From Fulvivirga ligni (GTDB taxonomy: Bacteria; Bacteroidota; Bacteroidia; Cytophagales; Cyclobacteriaceae), in NCBI RefSeq assembly GCF_021389935.1, contig NZ_CP089979.1:2833001-2897000 (forward strand): a stretch of 64,000 nt of DNA. The letters are read 5' to 3'. This document shows, piece by piece, positions 36,501 to 44,494 of this stretch (within the stretch, counting starts at the first letter, position 1; every line of letters starts with the position of its first letter). The notes below the pieces were generated by a model that saw nothing but the letters and a program-made list of their open reading frames with translations, searched no databases and was not told the origin of the DNA. Position numbers and translations under genes: made by a program.

Positions 36501-37054
36501 TCGTAGTCATTCAGGCTCTCAAAATAGTAGATACGATCTATTTGTAGGGTTTTGCCTAATACTTCAAAACTTTGATTGAGGGCATCAATTTCACTGATAT
36601 TAGTGCTGAGCACTTGATTGATGTCTGTAATGGCGTCAAAAATACGCTTATATCCTCTAATTTCGGCTTTTTGATGCAGGTCTGAGGTAATGTCATGGAT
36701 CATAATCAGAATGTGCTCCTGATTATTATCTAAGTATTTTTCGCCCTGTACTTTAGCGTAGAAAGTTTGTCCGTTTTTTTTTACATGGTTCCATATGGAG
36801 CCTCTGTTTGGAGGGTTGATCTGGATCCAATCGATGTATTTGATGTTATCTGTTTGAGAGAATATTCCATCGATGCTCATGGAGCAGAACTCAGGCTCTG
36901 AGTAACCGTATTTTATGATCGCAGGTCTGTTTACCTGATCAATTTGAAATGTAGCTGTATTAAAAGATATCACCGGAAATGGTGAAATGTTTAATAAAGT
37001 TTCAATTTCACTAAGGCTAACTAGTGAATTTCTGTTTTCTGTCCTCATACTCAT
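33554..37054 (-). CDS. Multi-PAS/GAF sensor protein ending after a HisKA-like segment, no ATPase domain
   Basis: A 1166-residue cytoplasmic sensor. In order it has PAS (about 10-115), GAF (120-300), PAS (310-425: YSYISPSSVAVLGYDPEKL), PAS (435-550), GAF (560-690), PAS (695-815: LKKLNKSYSKILGYSEEEL), PAS (820-940) and PAS (950-1075). It ends with a dimerisation/phosphoacceptor-like helix pair (about 1085-1166: SIAWMQSHRTRAPLARILGIMNLI). The chain stops about 65 residues after this His with no N-box or G-boxes, and the DNA beyond is the convergent LytTR gene, so no kinase domain was lost by a nearby frameshift. Such proteins may dimerise with other kinases or take phosphate from them. Two close Met codons (37054 and 37048) are possible starts. 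Confidence 0.88.
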   Translation of the reverse strand: MSMRTENRNSLVSLSEIETLLNISPFPVISFNTATFQIDQVNRPAIIKYGYSEPEFCSMSIDGIFSQTDNIKYIDWIQINPPNRGSIWNHVKKNGQTFYAKVQGEKYLDNNQEHILIMIHDITSDLHQKAEIRGYKRIFDAITDINQVLSTNISEIDALNQSFEVLGKTLQIDRIYYFESLNDYESLEDWEGEKKIEWTAKFTPALSVNYLTYQHFPDLMDNIAENRQFGMITSELPNNNLRAYLHSQRIMSIVLLPIFIKDKLNGFIGIDDCELERKWSKSDILFIENFVASVTRVIEVHSVLQKVKHSEHKFRSLVQEGLDLIAVIDADGNYSYISPSSVAVLGYDPEKLYSQNVFNYIHPEDVSRIRRCLAKALTERIVTIPPYRFKDAHGEWHWLITKLSNLLNDPIVNGIVTTSHDITKDIYQADELQLANERYRLIAKASKDHIYDWNLELGMTQRWGESLHTLFGYEDDEVQDSDFWKDKVHPEDQERIYTTLNRALENDSVDQCSEQYRFRKADGSYAIVSDSGHIVRDSKGKATRLIGSVRDISSLVIEKEEEQLMLSLSNSIGQPGSLEIRLYASLSILLQRAHIDAAEAWITSIDNRQINMVSFALKNDSDISFYHGSQKHTSFSYGVGMPGYLWKEKETVIWKNIDKNKDFIRWQSAKNANFKTTLGVPIIYNDQFLGSFLLHSKSKSEDLIYLKDVLQHVGSQIGAVLKHKITEDVFNNFFHISSDLLSIIGFDGNLKKLNKSYSKILGYSEEELLNTPFERLVHPDDQSIFADFLEKNIEQHKTVHKELRIIGKDNKVQWFHCTSQFKKEERVIFMVAKDITDQKKVEINLRQANDRLQTAQNIAKLGYWSRKLTDDVAEWSDETYAIFGYQPHEFVPNMENIKKTFHPDDRHMLDGLPSTEHFFTNRIITKNNELKWVKQHFDLKKDDHGVPYLIEGTVQDITEQMEHEKQLEISNERFELAMQASNEIIWDWDHKTNVITRSANYENQFGYKSKELNHLENSWFSLILEGETEDVWSSISTALENPQATFWTKEYKILTATNETAYVVDRCHILRDENGKPVRTVGAVLDITASKKQLSEIRKQNNALKSIAWMQSHRTRAPLARILGIMNLIEMETEVPPNIKNLLDHMLTSANDLDEVIKKILKQTDI

Positions 37055-37158
37055 TTATAGCGCTTATCTCATATTTAATTTAACGAAAATTAGCTAGAAA
37101 TGGTAGATGAAAACCGATGGAAAACTCTGAGATTAATAAAAATCTCTCTAAGAAAAAT

Positions 37159-37590
37159 CTATTTAAAGCTTTTCTCTTTAATGTATTCTTCTACATAGTT
37201 TTTGAAGTTGTTCAATATTCTTTGCCAGCCAGCTCTCTGACTTTCAGCACTTTCATTAGCACGGAGTTCAAATACTTCTGTAATTCTGGTGAGATTACCA
37301 TCACTGATGAACGTGATGGTCACAGTTCTGCCATCATCTAATTTGTAGGTCATTAAGGTAGGAGCTTCGAGCTCACCATAATATCCACTGTGCTCAATGA
37401 TTGTAATACCTTCATTGGTTCCCATGGTATAGGAAAATTTACCATTGGGTTTGAGGTCATTTTTGATTTGAGTAACACTTACAGTATCCGAAGGGCGGCA
37501 CCATTGTATAATGTGCTCAGGGCCAGTCCATAACTCCCAAACGAGTTCTGGGGTAGATTCAATAAGTACTCTTACAGTTAGCGATTCCAT
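37159..37590 (-). CDS. SRPBCC / AHSA1-like protein
   Basis: A 143-residue cytoplasmic protein of the START-like (SRPBCC) superfamily, AHSA1 subgroup. The N-terminal SLTVRVLIESTPELVWELWTGPEHIIQWC strand-helix, the GKFSYTM, YYGELEAPTLMTYKLDDGRTVTITFI strands and the long C-terminal helix ending ILNNFKNYVEEYIKEKS are characteristic. These proteins have a deep hydrophobic pocket; functions range from ligand binding to stress roles and are mostly undefined. Monocistronic, with a 270-bp AT-rich gap upstream. Confidence 0.88.
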   Translation of the reverse strand: MESLTVRVLIESTPELVWELWTGPEHIIQWCRPSDTVSVTQIKNDLKPNGKFSYTMGTNEGITIIEHSGYYGELEAPTLMTYKLDDGRTVTITFISDGNLTRITEVFELRANESAESQRAGWQRILNNFKNYVEEYIKEKSFK

Positions 37591-37862
37591 AGGGTCAGTT
37601 TAAGTCAGGTACGCGAAAATAATCAATTAAATCATTATTGTATAATAATTTATGTAAGCAATAGTTGCTTTTATTATATTAATATTTTAATTAATTATAT
37701 TTTTTACCGGCTACGAACTATTATTTACCACCCTTACAGTCTCATAGTCTGTTACTTATATATACGTAGTATAGGTTAATTAAGGATTTAGAAAATTTTC
37801 AGTAAGAAGTATTCTTCTATTAATTCAGTAAAATTACTTAAATGATAAGCCTCAAGAGGTCA

Positions 37863-38378
37863 TTATTCACCAAGCGCCTTCAATATTTCAGGCTCGTTAA
37901 TCTTTATTGCTTTAGGTAATTTTACTTGTCCGTCCGCACCAATTATAATATATCTAGGAATCCAATCCAGATTGATATAACTGGTTAAGGTGTTTTTCCA
38001 TCCTTGATGTAGCCAATAATTGTCACCGTTTAACTCATATTTATCAATAGATGAAGTCCACTTTCCCTCTTCTTTGTCTAAAGAAATAAAAACAAAGTCC
38101 ATTTCTGGATGATGCTCCATAAGCTCATGTAGTTCTGGCACGGACACAAGACAATCTCTGCACCAGCTGGCCCAGAAATCAATTAAAAGGTCCTTTCCTT
38201 CGTGTCTTTTTAGAATTTCACCGAAGGTTGTAGATGAGCCTGCTAAAGAGGTAAGAGGTAATTGCAAAACACTATCTGGAAAATTCTGAGTGCTCAGATA
38301 ATCCGGGGGAGGGGCGTGCTGTGCAAATAAGGAAGTTTGTAAAATGAAAGTTAAAGCAGAGACAAGGATTATTTTCAT
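37863..38378 (-). CDS. Exported thioredoxin-like protein (TlpA/ResA type)
   Basis: A periplasmic disulfide-exchange protein of 171 residues. Its signal peptide begins at MKIILVSALTFILQTSLFAQ. The thioredoxin fold follows with redox motif WCRDC in LLIDFWASWCRDCLVSVPELHELMEHHP, then FVFISLDKEEGKW and the cis-Pro region LDWIPRYIIIGADGQV. An ATG at 38414 would add 12 residues ahead of the signal peptide; I choose 38378 because the hydrophobic signal then starts properly. It lies 66 bp after the DUF1801 gene on the same strand. Substrate unknown. Confidence 0.88.
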   Translation of the reverse strand: MKIILVSALTFILQTSLFAQHAPPPDYLSTQNFPDSVLQLPLTSLAGSSTTFGEILKRHEGKDLLIDFWASWCRDCLVSVPELHELMEHHPEMDFVFISLDKEEGKWTSSIDKYELNGDNYWLHQGWKNTLTSYINLDWIPRYIIIGADGQVKLPKAIKINEPEILKALGE

Positions 38379-38444
38379 ACGCAAATATTTTCTTAAAGAT
38401 AGTTTACAATCCATCGGAAACCAACCACAATTTACGTGATTTTA

Positions 38445-38816
38445 CTAAGATTTTAATTTCTTCTCGTTCTCTAACTTCCTGAATTTAACCACCTTACCGA
38501 TAAGCTGAAGCGGCACGGGCCGATCTATAGGAAACTGAACGGCTCCCTTGCTGGTGTTGTAGTCAGAGAATTCTTTGCTGAAGTGCCTGATACCCGATGG
38601 CGCAGGATAGAAGCCAATATGGTTTTTGTATGCAACAAAATGAACGAGATTGCCATGATACACAAAGGTGGGTATAGCATATTTCATGGCTTCCTCAGCC
38701 TCTGGCACCACCGATAATATTTTTTCTCTGATCTGCTGCAGCTTTTTCTGCACCTCTTCAGGGCAAATCGAAATATATTCATCAATATTTTTCGGAGAAG
38801 CATTCATTTTACGCAT
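38445..38816 (-). CDS. DUF1801 family protein
   Basis: A 123-residue cytoplasmic protein: NIDEYISICPEEVQKKLQQIREKILSVVPEAEEAMKYAIPTFVYHGNLVHFVAYKNHIGFYP, then RHFSKEFSDYNTSKGAVQFPIDRPVPLQLIGKVVKFR. This is the DUF1801 (YdhG/YjbR-like, sometimes called iron-chaperone-like) pattern, with the conserved Y-x-x-P-T-F and KGxxxFPxxxPxP motifs. Biological role uncertain. A second Met three codons in (MRKMNAS) is an alternative start. Confidence 0.9.
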   Translation of the reverse strand: MRKMNASPKNIDEYISICPEEVQKKLQQIREKILSVVPEAEEAMKYAIPTFVYHGNLVHFVAYKNHIGFYPAPSGIRHFSKEFSDYNTSKGAVQFPIDRPVPLQLIGKVVKFRKLENEKKLKS

Positions 38817-38976
38817 AGTATAAAGGTACTACAAATTAGCTGGTTGTATGGGTATAACTGCGTCAATTTATATATGTATTTGCGCCTAAAACGCCTGTAT
38901 TAAGGCTTATGAGAGTAACTATTCGTCATGCATACTGTTTCTATATAAACGCTATGTATAATTAAATAGAAAGATT

Positions 38977-40377
38977 ATGTCAGAACTAATTATAGAACAG
39001 GAAGTCTTAAAATCAGTAAATCCTGCTACTGGAAAAGAAATAAAAAGTTATTCATTAATGACTAATGAAGAAGCTTCTACCGCAGTTAAGAATTGTCATG
39101 AAGCCTTTTTGAAATGGAAGATGAAAACACCGGAAGAGCGCGCAGAAATTATTGCGGCTATTGGTGAAAAACTCTCTGAAAACAAAGATGAGCTGGCAAA
39201 AGTCATGACCGAGGAAATGGGTAAGCTGGTGAAGCATAGTAAGCAAGAAGTAGATCTTTGTGCATCTATTTGCCAATGGACAGCGGAGAATGGCCCTAAC
39301 GAACTTAAAGATGAGGAAAGAGAACTAGCCAGTGGAACCAGGGGTATCATAACTTATTCTCCTATTGGAGTAATTTATGGTATACAGCCATGGAATTTCC
39401 CTGCTTATCAGGTAATTAGATATGCCATTGCTAACTTGATGGCTGGAAATGGAGTTTTGCTAAAGCATGCAGAGTCCGTAACGGGGTCGGCTTTGATGCT
39501 GGAGGAAATTTTTAAATCGGCAGGTCTGCCAGATGGTTTGTTTAAAGTTCTCGTTATAGATCATGATCAGTCTGATAGTATCATAGAAAATGAGCTTGTG
39601 AGAGGTGTAACTTTAACCGGAAGTGACAAGGCAGGTAAAGTAGTAGCTAAGAAAAGCGCGGAACAACTTAAGAAAACTGTGCTAGAGTTAGGGTCTAATG
39701 ATGCTTATCTAGTATTAGAAGACGCCGACCTGGAGAATGCTGTGAAAATGTGTGTAAGGGGAAGAATTTACAATAATGGTGAAACCTGCGTAGCTGCAAA
39801 GAGATTTGTGGTAGTAGATAAGTTATACGAGGACTTTAAAAAGGCTTTTGTAGAACAGATGAAAGCCCTTAAGGTGGGAGATCCAACTGTGGAAGAAACG
39901 AAAATTGGCCCAATGGCTCGTAAGGATTTAAGAGATAAACTTCATGAGCAAGTGCAGAAAAGTGTCGAGCAAGGTGCTGATGTACTTTGTGGAGGTAAGA
40001 TACCTGAAGGTGAAGGCTTCTATTATCCGGCTACAGTACTGGATAATGTAACTCCTGGCCAGCCTGCTTATGATGATGAGCTTTTTGGACCTGTAGCGTC
40101 TCTGATAAAAGCTGATAATGATGAGGATGCGATGAGGATTGCCAACGATAGCCGCTTCGGTCTTGGGGGTGGAATATTCTCTAAAGATGTAAAGAAGGCT
40201 GTAGAATTGGCTAAGCACCATTTTGATACTGGAATGGTTTTTATTAATGGCTTTGGCTTAGCACAGCCTAATATGCCTTTTGGCGGTGTAAAAGATTCTG
40301 GTTATGGCAGAGAGCATGGCGGTTTTGGTATGAAGGAATTTGTGAATGCTAAGGCAATCAATATTATTCAGGAATAG
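38977..40377 (+). CDS. NAD(P)-dependent aldehyde dehydrogenase, succinate-semialdehyde type
   Basis: A 466-residue cytoplasmic ALDH. Oxyanion N140 (GIQPWNFPAYQ), cofactor K163 (LLKHAESV), base E237 (LELGSNDAYLVL) and nucleophile C271 (NNGETCVAAKRF) are all present; PFGGVKDSGYGREHG is the conserved C-terminal stretch. Length and motifs fit the short succinate-semialdehyde dehydrogenases of Sad/YneI type, which oxidise succinate semialdehyde to succinate. Other small aldehydes are possible. Monocistronic between its own promoter and a terminator at 40401. Confidence 0.9.
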   Translation: MSELIIEQEVLKSVNPATGKEIKSYSLMTNEEASTAVKNCHEAFLKWKMKTPEERAEIIAAIGEKLSENKDELAKVMTEEMGKLVKHSKQEVDLCASICQWTAENGPNELKDEERELASGTRGIITYSPIGVIYGIQPWNFPAYQVIRYAIANLMAGNGVLLKHAESVTGSALMLEEIFKSAGLPDGLFKVLVIDHDQSDSIIENELVRGVTLTGSDKAGKVVAKKSAEQLKKTVLELGSNDAYLVLEDADLENAVKMCVRGRIYNNGETCVAAKRFVVVDKLYEDFKKAFVEQMKALKVGDPTVEETKIGPMARKDLRDKLHEQVQKSVEQGADVLCGGKIPEGEGFYYPATVLDNVTPGQPAYDDELFGPVASLIKADNDEDAMRIANDSRFGLGGGIFSKDVKKAVELAKHHFDTGMVFINGFGLAQPNMPFGGVKDSGYGREHGGFGMKEFVNAKAINIIQE

Positions 40378-40400
40378 AATGTAAATAATATATGATAAAG

Positions 40401-40430
40401 AAAGTCAGGCCTCTTGGGTCTGACTTTTTT
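40401..40430 (+). terminator. Terminator after the aldehyde dehydrogenase
   Basis: AAAGTCAGGCC pairs with GGTCTGACTTT (one G:T) around a 5-base loop and is followed by a T-run. Confidence 0.85.
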
Positions 40431-40460
40431 ATGTTCGTATATGTATGAGGGGTGTCGCTC

Positions 40461-41711
40461 TTAATGCAAACTTTTATAAATCACCCCATCCTTCATTACA
40501 AAAGTCACATTAGTGGTTGCATTTATAGACTTTAAAGGATCACCCTTTACCACCACAATGTCAGCCAGGTAATCAGGTTTAATATTTCCTATATTGTTGA
40601 GTTTGAAAATTCTGGCGTTTACGCTGGTCACTGATTTCAGGATGTCCAGGTTGGGCATTCCATACTCGCTCATTAAGATGAGTTCTCTGGCATTTTCTCC
40701 ATGCGGAAACACACCCACATCACCTCCGGCAATGATGGTGACCTTGTGTTTAAGCGCTCTTTTGAAAAAATCTCTTTTTGCTTTTACTACCTCTGGTTCT
40801 GGTTGAGTTTGATCATCCCATCCACGGTAGGTAGATATGGCATAGGTGGCTGCAAGTGTAGGGCAGAGAGCCACGTTCTTTTCTTTCATAAGCGCAAGCA
40901 CTTCATCGGTGGCATCAGAGCCATGTTCTATGGTGCTCACACCTGCAAGAATTGCCCTTCTCATACCTTCAGCAGTAGAAGCGTGTGCTACTACATCTCG
41001 GCCGCTGCTTTTGGCAGTTTCCACTATCAGTTTTAATTCTTCCAAAGAAAATGTAGGCATAGCTTCTTTATTTGCTCCCCATCTGTAATCTGCATATACC
41101 TTTACAATATCAGCTCCATGACCAATTTGCTCTCTGGTTACTCTTATTAGATCATTGCCATCGGCAGCCTGTGCACCTAGAACAACCTCTACATCAGGAT
41201 TATAACCTTTCGGTCCATAGCTCCCGGAGGCTACAATAGCCCTGCCTGCCACCAGCATCCGAGGCCCTGCCACTATACTTGCTTCAATGCTTTGCTTTAT
41301 GGCTACATCAGCATAGCCAGCGCCTTCAGATCCTAAGTCTCTTATGGTAGTAAAGCCGGCCATGAGGTTTCTATTAGCCATTTGTGCTCCACGTATAGCT
41401 CTTAAGTTTTCTGATTCCTTCATCACCTGATCATTCCACTCAGTCTCATTATAAGGATATAGCAGCACGTGAGAATGCGCCTCAATCATTCCTGGCATAA
41501 TAGTACTATTGCCAAAATTGATCACAGAATCAGCCTGAGTACTGAGTTTTTTAAAGGGTCCTATAGCTGTTATTTTATTGCCTTCTACAATAACAGCATA
41601 GTTCTCATGGATTTCTTCTCCATCAAAAAGCCTGTCTGCAGTGAGTAAAATCTTTTGAGAGAAAGTGGTGATTGAAATGAGTGAAAAAGCAAGTGTATAA
41701 AGTAATTTCAT
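40461..41711 (-). CDS. Exported metal-dependent amidohydrolase (imidazolonepropionase-like)
   Basis: A 416-residue secreted enzyme: signal peptide (to about residue 19, TTFSQ), then the amidohydrolase fold. Metal ligands: H79-S-H81 (PGMIEAHSHVLL), a likely carboxylated Lys in DIVKVYADY, His in VVAHAST and IEHGSD, and the Asp in IIAGGDVGVFPHG. The small beta domain is built from both termini (KILLTADRLFDGEEI and LADIVVVKGDPLKSI). Homologues include Xaa-Pro or cyclic-imide hydrolases; the substrate is unknown. It overlaps the preceding ExbB-like gene by ATGA (41708-41711), the last of a three-gene operon headed by a Crp/Fnr regulator. Confidence 0.88.
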   Translation of the reverse strand: MKLLYTLAFSLISITTFSQKILLTADRLFDGEEIHENYAVIVEGNKITAIGPFKKLSTQADSVINFGNSTIMPGMIEAHSHVLLYPYNETEWNDQVMKESENLRAIRGAQMANRNLMAGFTTIRDLGSEGAGYADVAIKQSIEASIVAGPRMLVAGRAIVASGSYGPKGYNPDVEVVLGAQAADGNDLIRVTREQIGHGADIVKVYADYRWGANKEAMPTFSLEELKLIVETAKSSGRDVVAHASTAEGMRRAILAGVSTIEHGSDATDEVLALMKEKNVALCPTLAATYAISTYRGWDDQTQPEPEVVKAKRDFFKRALKHKVTIIAGGDVGVFPHGENARELILMSEYGMPNLDILKSVTSVNARIFKLNNIGNIKPDYLADIVVVKGDPLKSINATTNVTFVMKDGVIYKSLH

Positions 41712-42043
41712 TTTACAGGGGTAATGTATTTAAAAGCAAAGGTTACGGCCAGGCATAGCAGACCTAGAATAGGATAGGAGGCCCCATTTCTCAAAGCCGA
41801 AGCAACTATAGTGGGACTAATATCGCCTGCAGCTGCAATGGCGTCAAAGGCATCTCGGTAGACTTTTGCATAGCCTATCGCTCCGAAAATGACTCCAATA
41901 GCTCCTAGTGGAATGAGTGATCTTTTCCTCTCTGGAGAATCTTCATCTTTCGCCAGGTATTGACGAATACCCTGAATGATGATAAAGACTAATAGCAGAT
42001 ATAGTGAAATAGATATCCAGCTGTCAAATAATGGCGGTAACAT
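41708..42043 (-). CDS. Short MotA/TolQ/ExbB-like membrane protein
   Basis: A 111-residue protein with three predicted membrane helices (about 8-28, 43-60 and 88-108). The segment FDAIAAAGDISPTIVASALRNGASYPILGLLCLAVTF resembles the third and fourth helices of MotA/TolQ/ExbB proton-channel proteins (AAAGDISPxxVAxGI pattern), but the protein is only half their length and has no partner ExbD nearby. It may be a reduced relative with another function. It starts one base after the Crp/Fnr gene stop and overlaps the amidohydrolase start. Confidence 0.65.
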   Translation of the reverse strand: MLPPLFDSWISISLYLLLVFIIIQGIRQYLAKDEDSPERKRSLIPLGAIGVIFGAIGYAKVYRDAFDAIAAAGDISPTIVASALRNGASYPILGLLCLAVTFAFKYITPVK

Positions 42044-42044
42044 G

Positions 42045-42608
42045 TTATAAGAGTCCTCCTTCTTTTAGTTGATGTAGTATGCGGTTCAGGCTTCTCAAGG
42101 TTATGCCTAGAAAATTAGCAAAATCCTGTTTAGAAATCATCTCTAATAAATCAGGATTAGCTTCCAGAATGTTCAGGATGTTACTCTCTGCATCATGAGC
42201 CCACTGGTAAGCATGCCGTTTAGATTTGTAACTGATTTTATTGGCCAGTGCAGTCATTATTAATCGGTTAAAAGTTTGATCTGTTTGTAAAAGTTGATCA
42301 AACTGATCGCGGCGAATTTTATAGACCTCCATATCTGATATGGCCTCTATTGAACAAAAGCTCAGGGTATTAGTAAAAACTTCAACCTCTCCGCAAATTT
42401 CACCCGTGCTGAAGAACTCCTGAATAAAGTCTTTGCCATTATCCTCAGATCGGTAGCATTTGGCCAAACCAGAACTGATGATGAAGATATTCTGTACGTT
42501 TTTTCTTTGCTCAAGAATGATCTCGCCTTTATTAAAAACCTTTTTAATAAACTGATTATCAGGTGTTTTTATGATGTAATTGAGTAGGTCCTGATTTTTT
42601 CTGATCAT
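42045..42608 (-). CDS. Crp/Fnr-family transcriptional regulator
   Basis: A 187-residue regulator: cyclic-nucleotide-binding-type beta-roll (about 15-125: IILEQRKNVQNIFIISSGLAKCY, GEICGEVEVFTN), long dimerisation helix, and a C-terminal winged helix with recognition region ISKQDFANFLGITLRSLNRILHQLKEGGLL. No cysteine cluster for an FeS centre is present, so it is not a true Fnr. Autogenous control is plausible because a GGACA-AA-TGTCC palindrome stands 15 bp upstream, in the divergent region shared with the HD gene. First gene of the operon with the ExbB-like protein and amidohydrolase. Confidence 0.9.
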   Translation of the reverse strand: MIRKNQDLLNYIIKTPDNQFIKKVFNKGEIILEQRKNVQNIFIISSGLAKCYRSEDNGKDFIQEFFSTGEICGEVEVFTNTLSFCSIEAISDMEVYKIRRDQFDQLLQTDQTFNRLIMTALANKISYKSKRHAYQWAHDAESNILNILEANPDLLEMISKQDFANFLGITLRSLNRILHQLKEGGLL

Positions 42609-42622
42609 TTTTTAATAGGGTG

Positions 42623-42634
42623 GGACAAATGTCC
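42623..42634. promoter_or_regulatory. Candidate operator between crp-like and HD genes
   Basis: GGACA-AA-TGTCC is an inverted repeat with perfect 5-bp arms, placed 15 bp before the regulator start and upstream of the divergent HD hydrolase. It may bind the adjacent Crp/Fnr protein. Confidence 0.4.
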
Positions 42635-42701
42635 TTTTTGGTAAAAATAATTTAATGTCTATTTGTAACATAGAATTTGAACAATTAATCGATTGAGATT
42701 T

Positions 42702-43295
42702 ATGCAAGCGGAAAGATTATTAAAACAGATAGAATTTATAAAGCAGATAGATCAGCTAAAATATATCATGCGTAAAACGCGCCTTTTCAATAGTGATAGG
42801 CATGAAAATGACGCAGAACATAGCTGGCATTTGGCTATGATGGCCATTGTACTGGCTGAGCATGCAGATGAAAAGGTAGATTTGCTTAAGGTAATGAAAA
42901 TGGTCCTTATCCACGATATAGTGGAGATAGATGCAGGAGATACCTTTTTGTATGACAATACCAAAAACCACGTGAATACCGAGGAGGAACTGATTGCTGC
43001 CAAACGTATATTCGGTTTGCTTCCAGAAGATCAAGCTACAGATTTAATTGATGTATGGCAAGAGTTTGAGGCTGGAGAAACCAAAGAAGCCAGGTTTGCC
43101 AAGGCACTGGATAGGTTGGAGCCAGTAATGCAAAACGTGAGCAATAACGGTGGCACCTGGGCTGAATATGACGTAGAATTATCCAGGGTTATCGATAAGA
43201 TCTGTGTTATAGAAAAAGGATCGTCTACCTTGTGGGACTACACACAGGAAATAGTAAATGAAAGTGCAGAAAAGGGCATTTTGAGGTCAAAGTGA
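42702..43295 (+). CDS. HD-domain hydrolase (YfbR/HD_3-like)
   Basis: A 197-residue metal-dependent phosphohydrolase. The HD signature is spread as usual: H34 and H40 (SDRHENDAEHSWHLAMMAI), H71-D72 (MVLIHDIVEIDAGDTF) and a later Asp in FAKALDRLEPVMQ. Close relatives act on deoxynucleoside 5'-monophosphates (YfbR). TTG at 42693 would add three residues; ATG at 42702 is preferred. Divergent from the Crp/Fnr gene with a shared palindrome between them. Confidence 0.88.
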   Translation: MQAERLLKQIEFIKQIDQLKYIMRKTRLFNSDRHENDAEHSWHLAMMAIVLAEHADEKVDLLKVMKMVLIHDIVEIDAGDTFLYDNTKNHVNTEEELIAAKRIFGLLPEDQATDLIDVWQEFEAGETKEARFAKALDRLEPVMQNVSNNGGTWAEYDVELSRVIDKICVIEKGSSTLWDYTQEIVNESAEKGILRSK

Positions 43296-43389
43296 AGAGT
43301 GCCGGGCTGGAAACGGCAATGGAATAGATCTTATGGGATAAAATATTGAATTTCTTGGATAATTTTTTATTTTTAATAAAAAGCCAACT

Positions 43390-44427
43390 ATGATTAGAAG
43401 TAAAATATTATTCGTTATTCTGTTGATGCTCGTAGGAGGGACTACTTTTTCTCAAGAATTAACAGAGCAGGAGCAAAAAGCATTTGACATGCTGGCCAAC
43501 CTTTCATATGAGCTTGGATCTTCTTTTGGCAAAGAAGAAAAGCTATATTTTAAAGGTGAGGCCTATGATGCGCCCTGGAAAGCTAAGCTAGAACCTTTAG
43601 AAAGCTATGTAGAAGTACTTAACCAAATAAAGGCAAATGCTCAGCTTGAAACCAACATCGGTAAGTACGGAACCTACCTTAATTTTAGATCAGATGTAGC
43701 TACTTCAAAACCCCATTTTGATGAGGTTTTCAGGCTTTTCCTGGCCAAGGAAAGTGTAACTAAGGCCACTGGAGAAGACGTTTCTCTTAATAGCAGGAGA
43801 AGAAGTGATGTGAGGAGCCAGGGAGATGGCATATATGCCAGTATAATTTATCAAGTAAAGCCTGATCTTACTGAGGAAGAGTCTTTAAAAGGTAGCATCA
43901 CTTTGAAAGGTAAGGTAGGAGATGAGTTTAAAACTACGCTGGTTACTAAGGGCGACGTTGGTAAAGAATTTACCGCAGAAGGAGTGAAATATAAGGTGAT
44001 AAAAATTCATCATAATCTGGTAGTATTAGAGCCGCTTTCAGAGCCTGAAGAAGATATTCTGGACATTCGGTATGAGCATGTAAATGCAAAAGGTGAGAAG
44101 CTGGTGAAAATGTCTAAGCAAGAAATTGAAGCAGCTACGGGTGTTAAAGATGACGGCCCTATGAAGATGAGTTTCACAAAATCCGTTATGCCAAGAGAGA
44201 TTTATAATGCCTTTCAAGAGAAGCCCAACCTTACTTTAGAAGAGTATAAAAGCACTTTTAAAGGCATGATTCTCAATAAAGTACGTGAAGCTCTGGGTAA
44301 TAGCAATTCAGAGGAAAAATGGAGTGATCTGTATATTATCCTGCATTTGAATGCACCTTTAGATCAGCTCTATTTCTATGAAACTGTTTATAAAAAAGAG
44401 GTTGATATTACTCTTGATGTGAAATAG
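43390..44427 (+). CDS. Secreted hypothetical protein
   Basis: A 345-residue protein with signal peptide (1-21, TTFSQ). No family recognised. The mature chain is charged and Lys/Glu-rich. A beta-rich middle part, ITLKGKVGDEFKTTLVTKGDVGKEFTAEGVKYKVIKIHHNLVVLEPLS (about 175-222), looks like a small sandwich domain. A C-terminal EEKWSDLYIILHLNAPLDQLYFYETVYKKEVDITLDVK suggests a packing domain. Probably periplasmic. It ends at a strong hairpin terminator. Confidence 0.65.
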   Translation: MIRSKILFVILLMLVGGTTFSQELTEQEQKAFDMLANLSYELGSSFGKEEKLYFKGEAYDAPWKAKLEPLESYVEVLNQIKANAQLETNIGKYGTYLNFRSDVATSKPHFDEVFRLFLAKESVTKATGEDVSLNSRRRSDVRSQGDGIYASIIYQVKPDLTEEESLKGSITLKGKVGDEFKTTLVTKGDVGKEFTAEGVKYKVIKIHHNLVVLEPLSEPEEDILDIRYEHVNAKGEKLVKMSKQEIEAATGVKDDGPMKMSFTKSVMPREIYNAFQEKPNLTLEEYKSTFKGMILNKVREALGNSNSEEKWSDLYIILHLNAPLDQLYFYETVYKKEVDITLDVK

Positions 44428-44434
44428 AGGAATG

Positions 44435-44490
44435 GCATGATCAAAAGAGGTGGCTATTGAGGCTATTCTACTTTTGATCATGCTTTTTTA
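44435..44490. terminator. Terminator between convergent genes
   Basis: A perfect 13-bp stem GCATGATCAAAAG / CTTTTGATCATGC with a 23-base loop, followed by a T-run on the plus strand. Confidence 0.8.
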
Positions 44491-44494
44491 TTGA

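Noticed and set aside
40701-41036. 111-residue plus-strand frame
   Set aside because: Antisense to the amidohydrolase metal-site region; no sensible protein pattern.
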